From positions 1 through 35,816 of IMG/VR virus record IMGVR_UViG_3300021335_000046: 35,816 nucleotides of DNA, one strand, 5' to 3'. Every line of letters begins with the position of its first letter. Positions within the stretch are counted from its first letter, which is position 1. The position numbers were made by a program, and so were the translations under genes. Below the pieces are notes generated by a model. It did no database searches. It saw only the letters and a list, made by a program, of their open reading frames with translations, and had not been told where the DNA came from. This document shows positions 5,171-15,381 of the stretch, in pieces. Origin of the DNA: a virus.

Positions 5171-8100
5171 TTAGTTTCTTGTTCGTTTTCTTCTTGTTCT
5201 TGTACGTTTCTTTCTTGTTTTAACTTTAGGTTTATCAGCTTTATTTTTGCTACCTTCAAGTGTCCATTTAGGCCAACCACCAGCCATAGCTATTCTTTGC
5301 CACCAGTCATTTTCATCGTCTAACGCGCCTTCTAAATTTTCATATTTTAAAAGTACTCTATCTAAAGGTATGTTAGTTGTAGCAGACACTACTTTAGCAG
5401 CAGCTAAATAAGCTGGATTATCTAAAGCAAAACCTTTATCAAACATTTCTTGTCGTCTTTTCTTACTATCAAACTGCCAACCAGCTTGTCTTAATTTAGA
5501 TATTTTAGAACTAATTGGTGGAGCAAACTGTAATAACTTCCATACAGCATCTGTATATTCAGGTCTTGATCTACCTGATCTTTCGTATATGTCCATTAAA
5601 AAGTTTTTACCTACAGAAACTAAAGCACCTCCAATACCTAAACCTCTAAGTGTAGAATCTAACATACCATTTAAAGTGTTATAAACTTTATCATTGTCAT
5701 CATCTTCTTCACCAAAACCTAAAGCAAACATTGCCTGTTGTAGTGCATTGAATATTATATTTTGTACTACACCATAGTATATTATTTTACTAACATTAGC
5801 TTTACTACTGCCTCTACCAGCTGCTAAATCTTGAAAAGCTCTTTTTTGTAATCTAGCATATTGCATAGGTGTATTAGCAAACATAAGTATTAAACGACCA
5901 ATATCACTTGACTGTTGTTGAGATATTCTATCAGGTCTACTAGACTGTTGAGACTCTTCAGATATTTCTCTAAATTCTGTCATGGCTTTTGCTTTAGCCT
6001 CTGTCTCTGTCATGCCTTCATTCTCCATTAAATCTATTATTCTATTACGATAAAATGTAGCACCACCTAAAGCTATAGCAAAACTATCCGCGTATTGAGT
6101 TGGTAAATAACCTTTTTCCATTATGTAAGACAAAACAGCTTTAGCTTTATTTTTCGATGTTTTAGCTAAGTCAGCTATCTCAGACTCATTTATATTTATT
6201 CTAAGACCATCTCGTCTATCTCTTAAAAAATCAGAGTTCATCAACGTCATAAAGTCTTTCCAATATTGACCTTGATTAGCAAATGCTTTACCTGCTTTTA
6301 TAGGGTTATTAAAACCCCAATTTAAAAAGTTAACTGCAGATATTGTTTGAAGTATAGCTGATCTAGTATTAAAGAACATTATAGCAGCATTAGATCCGTT
6401 TATATAGTTAAGTATTCTATTGCTTAATCTATTGCCTGTGCTAGTTTTATTTCTACCACTCTTCATTCTTTGTAAAGAGTTTTCTAAAGCTTCTCTAAAC
6501 TTAGGTCCGTATATTGCTTCTATCTTGTTTAAATTTTCTTTACTAAATATAACATCTGCATTATCTTGCCACTCTTTTAATAAAGCAGAACGTTTAGTAG
6601 TGTTTAAACCATCTATTAAATCTGTAGTTATAGTTCCAGCTAACCACCCTTCTTGTGGCGCAGGGTATGGATCTTTATTTATCTGAGCTAATTGATCTGC
6701 AAATTGCTTTAATACAGGATCACTTTCAACTACATCAACTAATTCTTTAGTATCTGTTTTTGATAGTCCAGGTATAGTTACTCCTTGTTTATTCCACAAG
6801 TAAACTCTTACAGCTTGTTCATTAGTAAAGCCATCAACAGCGTCTTTAGCTAATGTTTTAGGAACATTTAAATCTTTCTTTAATTTTCTAAAGTCGTTCA
6901 TTAAATTAACTCTAGCTGTAGATAAATTTTCCATAGCTCTAGCAAAAGGATCAAATAAGTTTTCTTTATACCAAGCCATTTGTGCATCGCCTAGTTTTCC
7001 TTTACCTAAAGTTTTATATAATAAACCTGTAAAATCTTCAGCAGAAGGTGGTATCCAAAATTTAAATCTACCTTTGTTTGCACCTCTAACTTTTGCCTTA
7101 GCTTCTGAATATCTTTTTTCAGAAGCAATACCAGATTTTTGTTCTAGTATTTTATTAAAATCTCTATCTAAATCTTTAGCAGCTTTAATTTTAGCTTGCT
7201 GTACTTTAGACTTAACATCAATAACTTCTAGCGCGTCTCTAACAGCTTTAACATTTTGATAAGCGTCGTCAGCAAAATAAAAATCATTATATCCATCAGC
7301 TGCTTTATCTATTATCCAGTTAGCTTTTGCTTCACCTGTAGAGTTGCCTAGACCTGTTATATTTTCTATAGGTATATCAAGACCTTGACTATCTAAAAAT
7401 TCTTTAATAGCAGCTTGAGATTCAGGTGCTCTTGCCGTTAACACGAAAACGTCTTCTGTACCTCTAGCTTCTTGTATTTTTTTAGCTATATCTATTAGTG
7501 GACCAGGTTTACCTTTAGTTACTTTATTAAACTCAGAAAAGTCAAATACATAACCTTGCTCTAATAATGATTTACCTTGTGTTGCAAACTCTTCAGCATT
7601 TAATTTACCTTCAGTTCCATCAGGCGCAGTAAATAATACGTCGCTTTCTGTAGTAGCTAGAGTATCGTCAAAATCAAACACTCTGATTTTTTTAACAGGA
7701 GCATTAGGATCACGAGCTATTTTTAAAGCTTCATCAATTGTTTTAGCTTTACTAAGTACCTCAAACATACTCATGTCTTCTTCAAGATTTAGTACACCAG
7801 TTTCTTTTAACATTTCTTGATCAACTCTAGATGCTTCGTCTTTTGAAGCCATTAATCTTTTAGTGTTTAATTTCTCTTGTAGTTTACTTTTAGCAAACTC
7901 AGATTTATTTTGACCTGTTATTGGATTTTTAAAGTTATTTTCTAAATCGTTAATTACTTTACTTCTTAAAAAAGATAACTTACTAGTAGTACCAAAAGCT
8001 TTATCTTGCACGTCAAACAATACTTTAGGTCCTAGTTCTTGATCGTAGTCTACCATAAGCTCTAAAGCTTTTTCATTGAAAGCTTTTAATATAGATATAC

Positions 8101-11100
8101 GTTTGTAAGCTCTACCATTTTTAATTTGCTTAGCAAAATCTATCATAGCTTTAGTAACCTCGTAATTAACTAAAGCAGAAGCCTCCATATGTTCACCCTT
8201 AAATCTTAATACACTCATCAATACTTTAGGATCTAAATTACCATTAGTATATTCTACAGCTGCTTTATAGTCAGGGTGTTTTTTATTTATTTCTAATCTT
8301 GCTTTTACTTCAGGTTTTGCACCAGGTGGATTTAAACTCATATAATATTTACCCGTAACTGGATCAACAACAGGAGCTTGACTAACACCTTCAATTATTT
8401 GAACAGATGTTAATCTACTTAAACCTCTTGGCCCGTTTACGTTGTTAGTATTAGACTCATTTAATCTTAATATGCCAACTAAATTATCAGGATTATCAGC
8501 TATAACATCTAACATTCTAGTTTGTAAATAAGCTAAAGCTGGTACGTTGTTTGCATTGGCGGCTTCTATTCTACTACCAAATTTATCTTGTATCTCTTGT
8601 AACTTGTTACTAGAATCTGATATTAATATTTTTTGTATACCTAAAAATAAACCTTTGCCAGCATTTAATATTTCTATTTTCCTAGGATCAAATCCGTTTT
8701 TCTTTTTAAATGCTTCAACATCTGCTTCAGAAACTTTAGAAGTTATATTATTAAATTGTTTTTCTAAGTCTTCATATATTTTAATATCTTCTTCACTACC
8801 TTTTCTTAGATCTTTTAAAGCTCTATCAACCATACCAAACATAGACTTACCAAAATACTTAACAGCAACTGGATCTAGATTATTCATTAAAGCAGAAGAA
8901 GCTGTAGCCATTTGTTTTAGAGATCTTATATGAGTATCTTTATTTACTCTACTAAAATTATCGTCAGCATACTCTTGTCTTTGCTTAGCAAACTCTTCGC
9001 CAAATAGTTCTGCTTCATTTATTAAAGGTCTTCTAAATCCCATTATAGCTCTACTTAGCAAGTAAGATATTTGAGGATTTTCATCTATTGCCTTTATAAC
9101 AGCTGCAGGTAGCTTCATTTTTTCTAAATTAAATTTAGCTACTCTCCAACCTTTTCTAGCGCCATCATTCAAAAACTCTTCAATTCTATTGCCTACATCT
9201 TTTGAAAATTTAAAATCAACACCTCTGCCTACTTCACTAGCTATTTCTAACATCTCATCTGCTACTACATCGTCACCCATTAGCATATCTCTTTTCTCTC
9301 TTATATCTTCACTACGTAAAACTTCTTGTGCTGCGTCTAATCCTAGTTCTTCGCCTATTACTTCTGCTAATGCTGTTTGTTTTGAGGCAGGCCTACCAGT
9401 TGGCGGATCTAAATGATATTCAATAAAACGCTCTTGATTATAAGGAGCTTTTTCAAAAACTAAATTACCAGCTTTAGGATCTTTAACTCTTGTGCCAGCT
9501 TGTTGAGACTGATCTACAGTCATACGCTTTTGCTTGCCAGTTTCTTGATCTATAACAGGTTTTTTAAATGGCGCAAATCTTTTATTAAAAGTACGTTGTG
9601 GTACTTTATTATATATAGCTTCACCGTAAGTTTCTAAAAACTGTCTGTACTCAGGCGAGCTTGGCTTGCCCATAAGCTTTTTGACATCAGCCATTAAAAA
9701 TTTTCTAAACTGTTTTTCTAGCTCTGTAATAAACTTTCCTGACTCTACAGTTGGTAGCTTAGTTCCAAATGTCCTAGAAACAGTATTAACAACTTTCTCA
9801 AACAACGGATCTCCTTCTTTTATGTCTAATTGTTTACGTAAACTTTCAACTTCTTCTTCTAGTTTAGTATCTAGCGCTGTTTCTTCTTCTACAGCTATAT
9901 CAACTCTTTCAGAAATATCTTGAGTAAAGTCTGTGCCAAAATACTCATTAGCTATTTCAATAGCTCTTACTCTATAACCTGTTCTTTGATTATTAACAAA
10001 CTCACCAAGTGTTACATTTTCTTTGTACTCATCTGGCTTAGCATTATAAGCATCTATTAAATTAACAATACCTCTTGCACCAGTTAATATTTCATCAACT
10101 ACTATATCTTGATACAGATCAAAATCAGGTACATTACTATATTTGTTTCTTACATATCTTTCTACCTCTGGTCTAAACTCTTCTGCTATTTCAAAAGCAT
10201 CAGCACCTTCATCTTGTAGTTGACGTATCACAGTATCTTTAGCTCCTTTAATACCACGCTTTTCTCTAACAGCTTGACGTTTGCCTGCTAATTTTTCAGT
10301 GCTTTGTTTTCCTCTAGTTTTTAAATCTTCTGATATTTCTATACCTTCTTTCGCAGCACGTCTTATTGACTTGGTTAGTTTACCTTTTTTAAATGATCTA
10401 TTATAATCTCTTAAAAATCTAAATACATCTTCTTCAGTTTCAAACTTTAATTTACCAAATCTATCAGGCATTACTGTTGCTGCTAATCTTTGTACAAAGT
10501 CTTTTATTTGTTCTGTAAAAGTTCTATCAAACTTAATCTCGCCATACTCCATAGCTTCACTCATAAGTGTCATAGCTTCTTCAGCAGCTTCTGCGTCTTT
10601 AACTTCTGGATCTTTTAAATAGGCGTTTAATCTTTTATAAAATGTAGCAAGCTCAGCTCTTTTACCAGGATTACTAGTATCTATTGTTTTAAGTTTGTCT
10701 TTAATAGCTCGAGCCATACCTAAAGCATTTTCATCACCTTTAGCTATTGTAGCATCTAATACAGCGTGTAATACTTCATGTGCGCCTGTAAAATAACCCT
10801 TACTATCTTTAACTCTCTTTTTATTTATTAATACAAATTTTTCATTAGTACTAGGATCTACAAAGAAATTACCTCTATTACCTGCAGCTTGCTTACCGCC
10901 TGATAAACCTCTTTCATTTATAAAAGACTCAACAGCTGCATCGTCTTCTAGCTCAACAAACTTTGTGTTTAATCCTTCAGATATTCTAGCACCTTTTTTA
11001 TTTATATCCCCTGCTTTTACAAACTCAGTTTCTACAAAATTTATTTTTTTAAGCTTAGCTTTTTCTGCTTTTATTCTTTCGTCAATGTCTCCTTGAAACT

Positions 11101-13714
11101 CAGGCTCTAATCTTTGCTTTTGTCTTTCTAAAGATTTAATTTTAACCATAGATTCTATAGCTTCCTTCTTACCTTCTTGACTGAATTTTTTAGGCACTTT
11201 ACTACCAGAGTTTCTAGTATCAGCTATAGCATCCATCTCATCTTGATACTCTTGTTCTGTAAATGTTTTTTGAGTAACAGGATTCATTTTAAAAGTACCA
11301 TCTTTATTTTTGTACTTTTCATCTACGCCTTTTATTATTTTTTCAAATACTTTATTTTGCTGTACTAAATTGCTACCATCCCAGTTCCACTTGGTCATTA
11401 GATCTGTGGCAGCTGCTCTAGCTTCTACACCTAGTTGAGTTGTAGTTCTACCAGCAAAAGGTAATACAGCACCTATAATACCTCCAGCTTTAGCTGATTG
11501 TAATATAACATTAGGATCAACAGCTCCACGAGCTGCACCTAAACCTTTTGAAGATATACTACTACCAACAGCATTTAAAGTTTCTTGACCTGCTTCTGTA
11601 AACGCCTCTATCAAACCTGCCTTACCACTTGTCTTCATTAAATCTAAAGCTCTAGGTAAAACTTTATCAAACTCTCTTCTATATATAGAACCTAGAGCAC
11701 TTTTAACACCGTTTTTACTCACGTTTTTACCTAAGCCGCTTAACATCCCTTTGAATATTCTAGTTTGACCTAACTGTTCTAAACTAGCTTGAGCAATAGC
11801 TGATCCAGCTAACACCGCAGTGTCAGTGTATTTACCATTTAACACAGCATCAATATACTGTTCATTTGTAGGGTTTTTAACACCTAAATCTGCTTTTATA
11901 CCTTTTTCTATAGCATCTGAAAAACCATCACCAAAAAATGTAGTAGCATTTGCAAGAACTCCAGCAGTTGTTATTCCGGTAACTATCCAAGCAGGAGCAC
12001 CTACTGTACTAGCTACAGCAGCAGCAGCGCCACCTACCATATAAGGTAATGATTCACCAGTACCTAAAATAATATCATCAATACTAGGTATACCTTCCCA
12101 ATCAGCTTTTTTAGCTAAGTTTTTCCAAGCTTCTGATTCGTATTTTTTTAGTAAGTTTTCTTTAACATCTGATTCTAGTTCTGCTACTTTTTTATTTTGA
12201 GCATCTAGCATTTCCTTTAACTTAGAACCATATTGAGATCTATCGCCATACTTGTCGTAGAGTCTTTGCATCCTGTCTCTTTCTGCTACAACTCCTTTAC
12301 CTGCAAACGTATCTATATACCAGTTATCTAAGTTTTGTTTAGTTCTTACTCCAATATCTACTGCTGAAGATATAGCAGACTCACCTAATAAAGCTGTAGC
12401 TTGTGTAAGATCTGCAGCACCTGGAACGTAAGGTATATCAAATTTAGAAGCAAAATCATAAACAGCATCTGTAGTGCTATATAAATCACTAGTAGCTCTT
12501 CCTAATTCTCTAGCTTTACTTGTATATACGCCTCCTACAGCTTCACCTATAGCATCTACTCTTTTACTAAGTAAAGTATCGTCTTTTAATTTACCAGCTA
12601 ATAATGATTCTCTGTACTTGTAGAAGTCTTCGTTAGCTGCGTTTACACTAGCTTCAGTATCTAATTTGTATTTTTTTAATATAACATTTTTCTTATACTC
12701 TTCTAACTGAGGTTCTATAGCTTTAGCATAGCCTTTTATTTTAGCTTGTACTAATGGATCTGTATTAACCGCATCTGACTGAGCTGTTTTAAAATCTAAA
12801 TCTAAATCTTTTAATGTAGTAATATATTGATCTTCAGCATCAAGAGCTTCTAGTTCTTCTTCAGTATAGTCTTTAAAAAAACCACCAGATAAATCTTCAG
12901 GATTTATATCTCTAAATTTTGATTCGGCTCTTTCTTTAGTTTTGTTCTCTACACCTTCTCTATATTTAGCAGAAAGTTTAGGCTCACCACCACCTTCTTT
13001 TAATACATCACCTCGCCTCATAGCTTCTTCGTCCATAGCAGCCCACTCAGGTTCATACTCATATTCTACTTGTATATCACCACCAACTATAGAAGGCATG
13101 TTTTTAACATACTCTGTCTTTTGATCTTCACTTAAATTATCATTATCAAATATTTGTGTTATTTGATTTTCATAAACCTTAGTTGCATCTTCTCTATCAA
13201 ACTCTACTTCTTCGCTATTAACTTCAGATTCATACTTATATATCTCAGGGTATTGTGCTTTTCTAATATCAGCTATTGCTTTAGTAGCATCTGCTATAGC
13301 TTTGTTATCTTCTAACGAAGCTAATTGCATTTCAAAGTTTTGGCCTGGCAAGTTTAAACCTGTTTGATCAGATTTTAATTCCATACCACCTGTAAATATT
13401 TTATTATCACCTACAGTAGTATAGTTATCGTCTTCAAACTGTTGTTGCTTTTCTTCTTTTCTTTTATTATATTCCTTTTCTTGATCTGCTAAATTATCAA
13501 ACTCTTTTTGAACGTCTTCAGTACTGCCCATTTGAGTAGTAACACCACCACCAAACACAGCACTTTTCCACGTATCATAATCGTCATCGACGCCTAAGTG
13601 CCCATGTAGCCCTTGTAAATATTCACCGTTATCTTTTACAGCGTTTACCCAAGTGTCGTAATCATCATCAACATCTAGGTGACCGTGTAAACCTCTTAAA
13701 TATTCTTCATTCAT
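5171..13714 (-). CDS. Giant multidomain internal-virion / polyvalent-type protein (2847 aa)
   Basis: One uninterrupted 2847-aa frame, a quarter of the window. Order: two 27-residue YLxGLHGHL-VDDDYDTW repeats (4-53); charged helical region; Gly/Ala-rich hydrophobic segments near 556-595 and 735-757; a zinc-metallopeptidase motif HEVLH (H979-H983) with a possible third ligand at E1045/E1046; a helical region near 1190-1250; long coiled-coil stretches; a HAD-phosphatase domain about 2010-2180 (D2014-F-D2016-D-T2018, LTAR, then FADD with D2149/D2150); and a C-terminal region with FFNTRSAILQTISA near 2447-2460 resembling large polyvalent-protein domains. Hydrophobic helices lie near 2640-2675, and the tail is Arg/Lys-rich. 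No RNA-polymerase DxDxD loop is seen. Probably packaged and ejected with DNA, forming a conduit and carrying enzymes; inference from size, position after tail genes, and architecture. It follows two smaller internal-virion candidates. Confidence 0.8.
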   Translation of the reverse strand: MNEEYLRGLHGHLDVDDDYDTWVNAVKDNGEYLQGLHGHLGVDDDYDTWKSAVFGGGVTTQMGSTEDVQKEFDNLADQEKEYNKRKEEKQQQFEDDNYTTVGDNKIFTGGMELKSDQTGLNLPGQNFEMQLASLEDNKAIADATKAIADIRKAQYPEIYKYESEVNSEEVEFDREDATKVYENQITQIFDNDNLSEDQKTEYVKNMPSIVGGDIQVEYEYEPEWAAMDEEAMRRGDVLKEGGGEPKLSAKYREGVENKTKERAESKFRDINPEDLSGGFFKDYTEEELEALDAEDQYITTLKDLDLDFKTAQSDAVNTDPLVQAKIKGYAKAIEPQLEEYKKNVILKKYKLDTEASVNAANEDFYKYRESLLAGKLKDDTLLSKRVDAIGEAVGGVYTSKARELGRATSDLYSTTDAVYDFASKFDIPYVPGAADLTQATALLGESAISSAVDIGVRTKQNLDNWYIDTFAGKGVVAERDRMQRLYDKYGDRSQYGSKLKEMLDAQNKKVAELESDVKENLLKKYESEAWKNLAKKADWEGIPSIDDIILGTGESLPYMVGGAAAAVASTVGAPAWIVTGITTAGVLANATTFFGDGFSDAIEKGIKADLGVKNPTNEQYIDAVLNGKYTDTAVLAGSAIAQASLEQLGQTRIFKGMLSGLGKNVSKNGVKSALGSIYRREFDKVLPRALDLMKTSGKAGLIEAFTEAGQETLNAVGSSISSKGLGAARGAVDPNVILQSAKAGGIIGAVLPFAGRTTTQLGVEARAAATDLMTKWNWDGSNLVQQNKVFEKIIKGVDEKYKNKDGTFKMNPVTQKTFTEQEYQDEMDAIADTRNSGSKVPKKFSQEGKKEAIESMVKIKSLERQKQRLEPEFQGDIDERIKAEKAKLKKINFVETEFVKAGDINKKGARISEGLNTKFVELEDDAAVESFINERGLSGGKQAAGNRGNFFVDPSTNEKFVLINKKRVKDSKGYFTGAHEVLHAVLDATIAKGDENALGMARAIKDKLKTIDTSNPGKRAELATFYKRLNAYLKDPEVKDAEAAEEAMTLMSEAMEYGEIKFDRTFTEQIKDFVQRLAATVMPDRFGKLKFETEEDVFRFLRDYNRSFKKGKLTKSIRRAAKEGIEISEDLKTRGKQSTEKLAGKRQAVREKRGIKGAKDTVIRQLQDEGADAFEIAEEFRPEVERYVRNKYSNVPDFDLYQDIVVDEILTGARGIVNLIDAYNAKPDEYKENVTLGEFVNNQRTGYRVRAIEIANEYFGTDFTQDISERVDIAVEEETALDTKLEEEVESLRKQLDIKEGDPLFEKVVNTVSRTFGTKLPTVESGKFITELEKQFRKFLMADVKKLMGKPSSPEYRQFLETYGEAIYNKVPQRTFNKRFAPFKKPVIDQETGKQKRMTVDQSQQAGTRVKDPKAGNLVFEKAPYNQERFIEYHLDPPTGRPASKQTALAEVIGEELGLDAAQEVLRSEDIREKRDMLMGDDVVADEMLEIASEVGRGVDFKFSKDVGNRIEEFLNDGARKGWRVAKFNLEKMKLPAAVIKAIDENPQISYLLSRAIMGFRRPLINEAELFGEEFAKQRQEYADDNFSRVNKDTHIRSLKQMATASSALMNNLDPVAVKYFGKSMFGMVDRALKDLRKGSEEDIKIYEDLEKQFNNITSKVSEADVEAFKKKNGFDPRKIEILNAGKGLFLGIQKILISDSSNKLQEIQDKFGSRIEAANANNVPALAYLQTRMLDVIADNPDNLVGILRLNESNTNNVNGPRGLSRLTSVQIIEGVSQAPVVDPVTGKYYMSLNPPGAKPEVKARLEINKKHPDYKAAVEYTNGNLDPKVLMSVLRFKGEHMEASALVNYEVTKAMIDFAKQIKNGRAYKRISILKAFNEKALELMVDYDQELGPKVLFDVQDKAFGTTSKLSFLRSKVINDLENNFKNPITGQNKSEFAKSKLQEKLNTKRLMASKDEASRVDQEMLKETGVLNLEEDMSMFEVLSKAKTIDEALKIARDPNAPVKKIRVFDFDDTLATTESDVLFTAPDGTEGKLNAEEFATQGKSLLEQGYVFDFSEFNKVTKGKPGPLIDIAKKIQEARGTEDVFVLTARAPESQAAIKEFLDSQGLDIPIENITGLGNSTGEAKANWIIDKAADGYNDFYFADDAYQNVKAVRDALEVIDVKSKVQQAKIKAAKDLDRDFNKILEQKSGIASEKRYSEAKAKVRGANKGRFKFWIPPSAEDFTGLLYKTLGKGKLGDAQMAWYKENLFDPFARAMENLSTARVNLMNDFRKLKKDLNVPKTLAKDAVDGFTNEQAVRVYLWNKQGVTIPGLSKTDTKELVDVVESDPVLKQFADQLAQINKDPYPAPQEGWLAGTITTDLIDGLNTTKRSALLKEWQDNADVIFSKENLNKIEAIYGPKFREALENSLQRMKSGRNKTSTGNRLSNRILNYINGSNAAIMFFNTRSAILQTISAVNFLNWGFNNPIKAGKAFANQGQYWKDFMTLMNSDFLRDRRDGLRININESEIADLAKTSKNKAKAVLSYIMEKGYLPTQYADSFAIALGGATFYRNRIIDLMENEGMTETEAKAKAMTEFREISEESQQSSRPDRISQQQSSDIGRLILMFANTPMQYARLQKRAFQDLAAGRGSSKANVSKIIYYGVVQNIIFNALQQAMFALGFGEEDDDNDKVYNTLNGMLDSTLRGLGIGGALVSVGKNFLMDIYERSGRSRPEYTDAVWKLLQFAPPISSKISKLRQAGWQFDSKKRRQEMFDKGFALDNPAYLAAAKVVSATTNIPLDRVLLKYENLEGALDDENDWWQRIAMAGGWPKWTLEGSKNKADKPKVKTRKKRTRTRRKRTRN
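13556..13705 (-). repeat. Tandem 27-residue coding repeat in giant protein N-terminus
   Basis: Two copies, residues 4-26 and 31-53, share EYL-x-GLHGHL-x-VDDDYDTW followed by a small AV-containing spacer, with an exact 81-nt period. Protein identity is very high but many synonymous third positions differ (for example the DDDYDTW codons), so the duplication is old and held by selection on the protein, not a recent slippage event. The acidic, aromatic motif at the extreme N-terminus would suit a docking or packaging tag. Confidence 0.85.
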
Positions 13715-13716
13715 AT

Positions 13717-15366
13717 TTAGCCTTTATAACTGTTTGGATTAAAACCAGTTCCTTTGTTTTTTACTTTAGATCCTTTTTTCTTATCTAAATAATTATTGTA
13801 ATCTTCTTTACCTACTTGATACTCTGCGTATGATGTAGCTCCTTGACCTATATCTTTAAATAAATCTTCTTTTAAACTTTGTGTTACAGCATCAAAATCT
13901 AAAGCATCTATTTCATCTTCAAAATCTTCTTCAGCAAAACCATAAGAAGTTATTAAACCTATCAATGCAGCTTGTTGTGCAGCTTCATCACCAACCATAG
14001 CTTTTCTCATTTTATCATCAACTTCTTCTTCCATTTTAATACCTGCTCTAATAGAGTTAGTAGCAGATTGTCCATATTCTTTTCCAGTATCAGTAGTGAA
14101 TTTTAAAGACTCACCACTACCACTACCACTACCACCACTGGTTGAAGCTTTTGGTGGAGTTGCTATTTTACGTTTGCCTATTGTTTTAGACGCACCAGCG
14201 GTTAAAGAGTTTTGATCCCAAGATAAATTAGACATGTATCTTTTAGATACTGCTTTTTGATTTTTATCTATTAAAGCTTTTTGTTCATCTCCAACATCGT
14301 CTGGATATTCACCATATACAGAGTTTTGCCACTCATCCATTGTTAATCCCATAGCGTCTAAATCTATATCTAAATTAGGATCACCACCACTAGCAAAAAA
14401 ACCTAAAGAGTTTGGTGGATATTCACCATTTTCATCTGGCTCACCATCAGGTATTTCATCTTGCCAAACACTAAGCATTTCTTTTTCATTACCTAGTATA
14501 CCGTTAAAATAAGCACTTGATTCTATCTCATCTATATATTTATCTCTATTTTCAGTTACAGGTACTCTTATTACTTGTTCGTAGCCGTCTTCTAAACCAC
14601 TAATAGTTTCACCTGTAACAGGATGCTTGTCGCCATTTTTAACAGCTATAGTTTTAACATAGTCACTAATACCTGTTTCTTCACCACTAAATTTATTCCA
14701 ACCTTGGCTTATTAAACCGCTTATATCAGATTTAGTATTAAATAAAGGTTTGTCAGCGTTAGCATATAGTTCAGCTCCATTTATCATAGATCCAGAATCT
14801 GGTATAACATTGCCATCTTCATCTACATCAGGCGCCCAGTAATATATAGCACCATCTTTTTCTACTATTCTTACGTCACCATTATTACCTAACCTATTTA
14901 ATATTTCTTTGTTACCAACAGATCCTGTAGACGAAAAAGTACCGTCATTTAAGGCTTCTTTCTGTAATGCAGCGTTACTAGCTAAAGTAGCAGCATTTTG
15001 TTTAAACTGAGGCAATAATCCTTCTATCTTTTTATTTCTAAGCATAGCTTCTCTTTGAGTTATTTCTCCATTAGCAGCTAAGTTCATGTTATTAACATAG
15101 TCTTCTATCTTAGTATCCCAAAATTCTATAATACTTTTATCTATTTGACCAGCGCCGGGTGTTGCAAACTCATTAACTTTATCTCTTAACGCAGACTCTT
15201 TTTCTACGTTTGACGCTTCTAGTTCTTTTTTTTGTTTCTTTTGTTCTATAACAGTATTAGCAATAGAAGCAGTAGTGTTCTGTATAGTGTTTTGAAGTTG
15301 TCTATTAGCTTTAGCTCTAACATCAAATTCTTTATTTATTATTCTTTGTGGATTACTATAACTCAT
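13717..15366 (-). CDS. Internal-virion-like protein (549 aa), unknown family
   Basis: A 549-aa acidic, soluble protein. The first 120 residues are helical and charged with coiled-coil character (EQKKQKKELEASNVEKESAL). The middle has repeated short acidic Gly/Pro loops such as DEDGNVIPDSG and DGEPDENGEYPPNS. A low-complexity linker SGGSGSGSG sits near residue 410, and the tail is basic. No signal peptide or membrane helix. It lies two bases before the giant gene and 15 bases after an Ala-rich internal-virion candidate. The block of three genes between the tail genes and the operon end corresponds in position to the ejection-protein block of podoviruses, which is my reason for the call. No motif proves it. 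Confidence 0.55.
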   Translation of the reverse strand: MSYSNPQRIINKEFDVRAKANRQLQNTIQNTTASIANTVIEQKKQKKELEASNVEKESALRDKVNEFATPGAGQIDKSIIEFWDTKIEDYVNNMNLAANGEITQREAMLRNKKIEGLLPQFKQNAATLASNAALQKEALNDGTFSSTGSVGNKEILNRLGNNGDVRIVEKDGAIYYWAPDVDEDGNVIPDSGSMINGAELYANADKPLFNTKSDISGLISQGWNKFSGEETGISDYVKTIAVKNGDKHPVTGETISGLEDGYEQVIRVPVTENRDKYIDEIESSAYFNGILGNEKEMLSVWQDEIPDGEPDENGEYPPNSLGFFASGGDPNLDIDLDAMGLTMDEWQNSVYGEYPDDVGDEQKALIDKNQKAVSKRYMSNLSWDQNSLTAGASKTIGKRKIATPPKASTSGGSGSGSGESLKFTTDTGKEYGQSATNSIRAGIKMEEEVDDKMRKAMVGDEAAQQAALIGLITSYGFAEEDFEDEIDALDFDAVTQSLKEDLFKDIGQGATSYAEYQVGKEDYNNYLDKKKGSKVKNKGTGFNPNSYKG

Positions 15367-15381
15367 TACTTTAATTTTTAT

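Noticed and set aside
7660-7680. DFDD motif as an RNA-polymerase catalytic loop
   Set aside because: The full polymerase signature DFDGD is not present and the downstream LTAR and FADD motifs fit a HAD phosphatase.
8547-8933. 128-codon + strand frame opposite the giant gene
   Set aside because: Antisense shadow of a long helical coding region, with low-complexity Leu/Ser content and no leader or neighbour on that strand.
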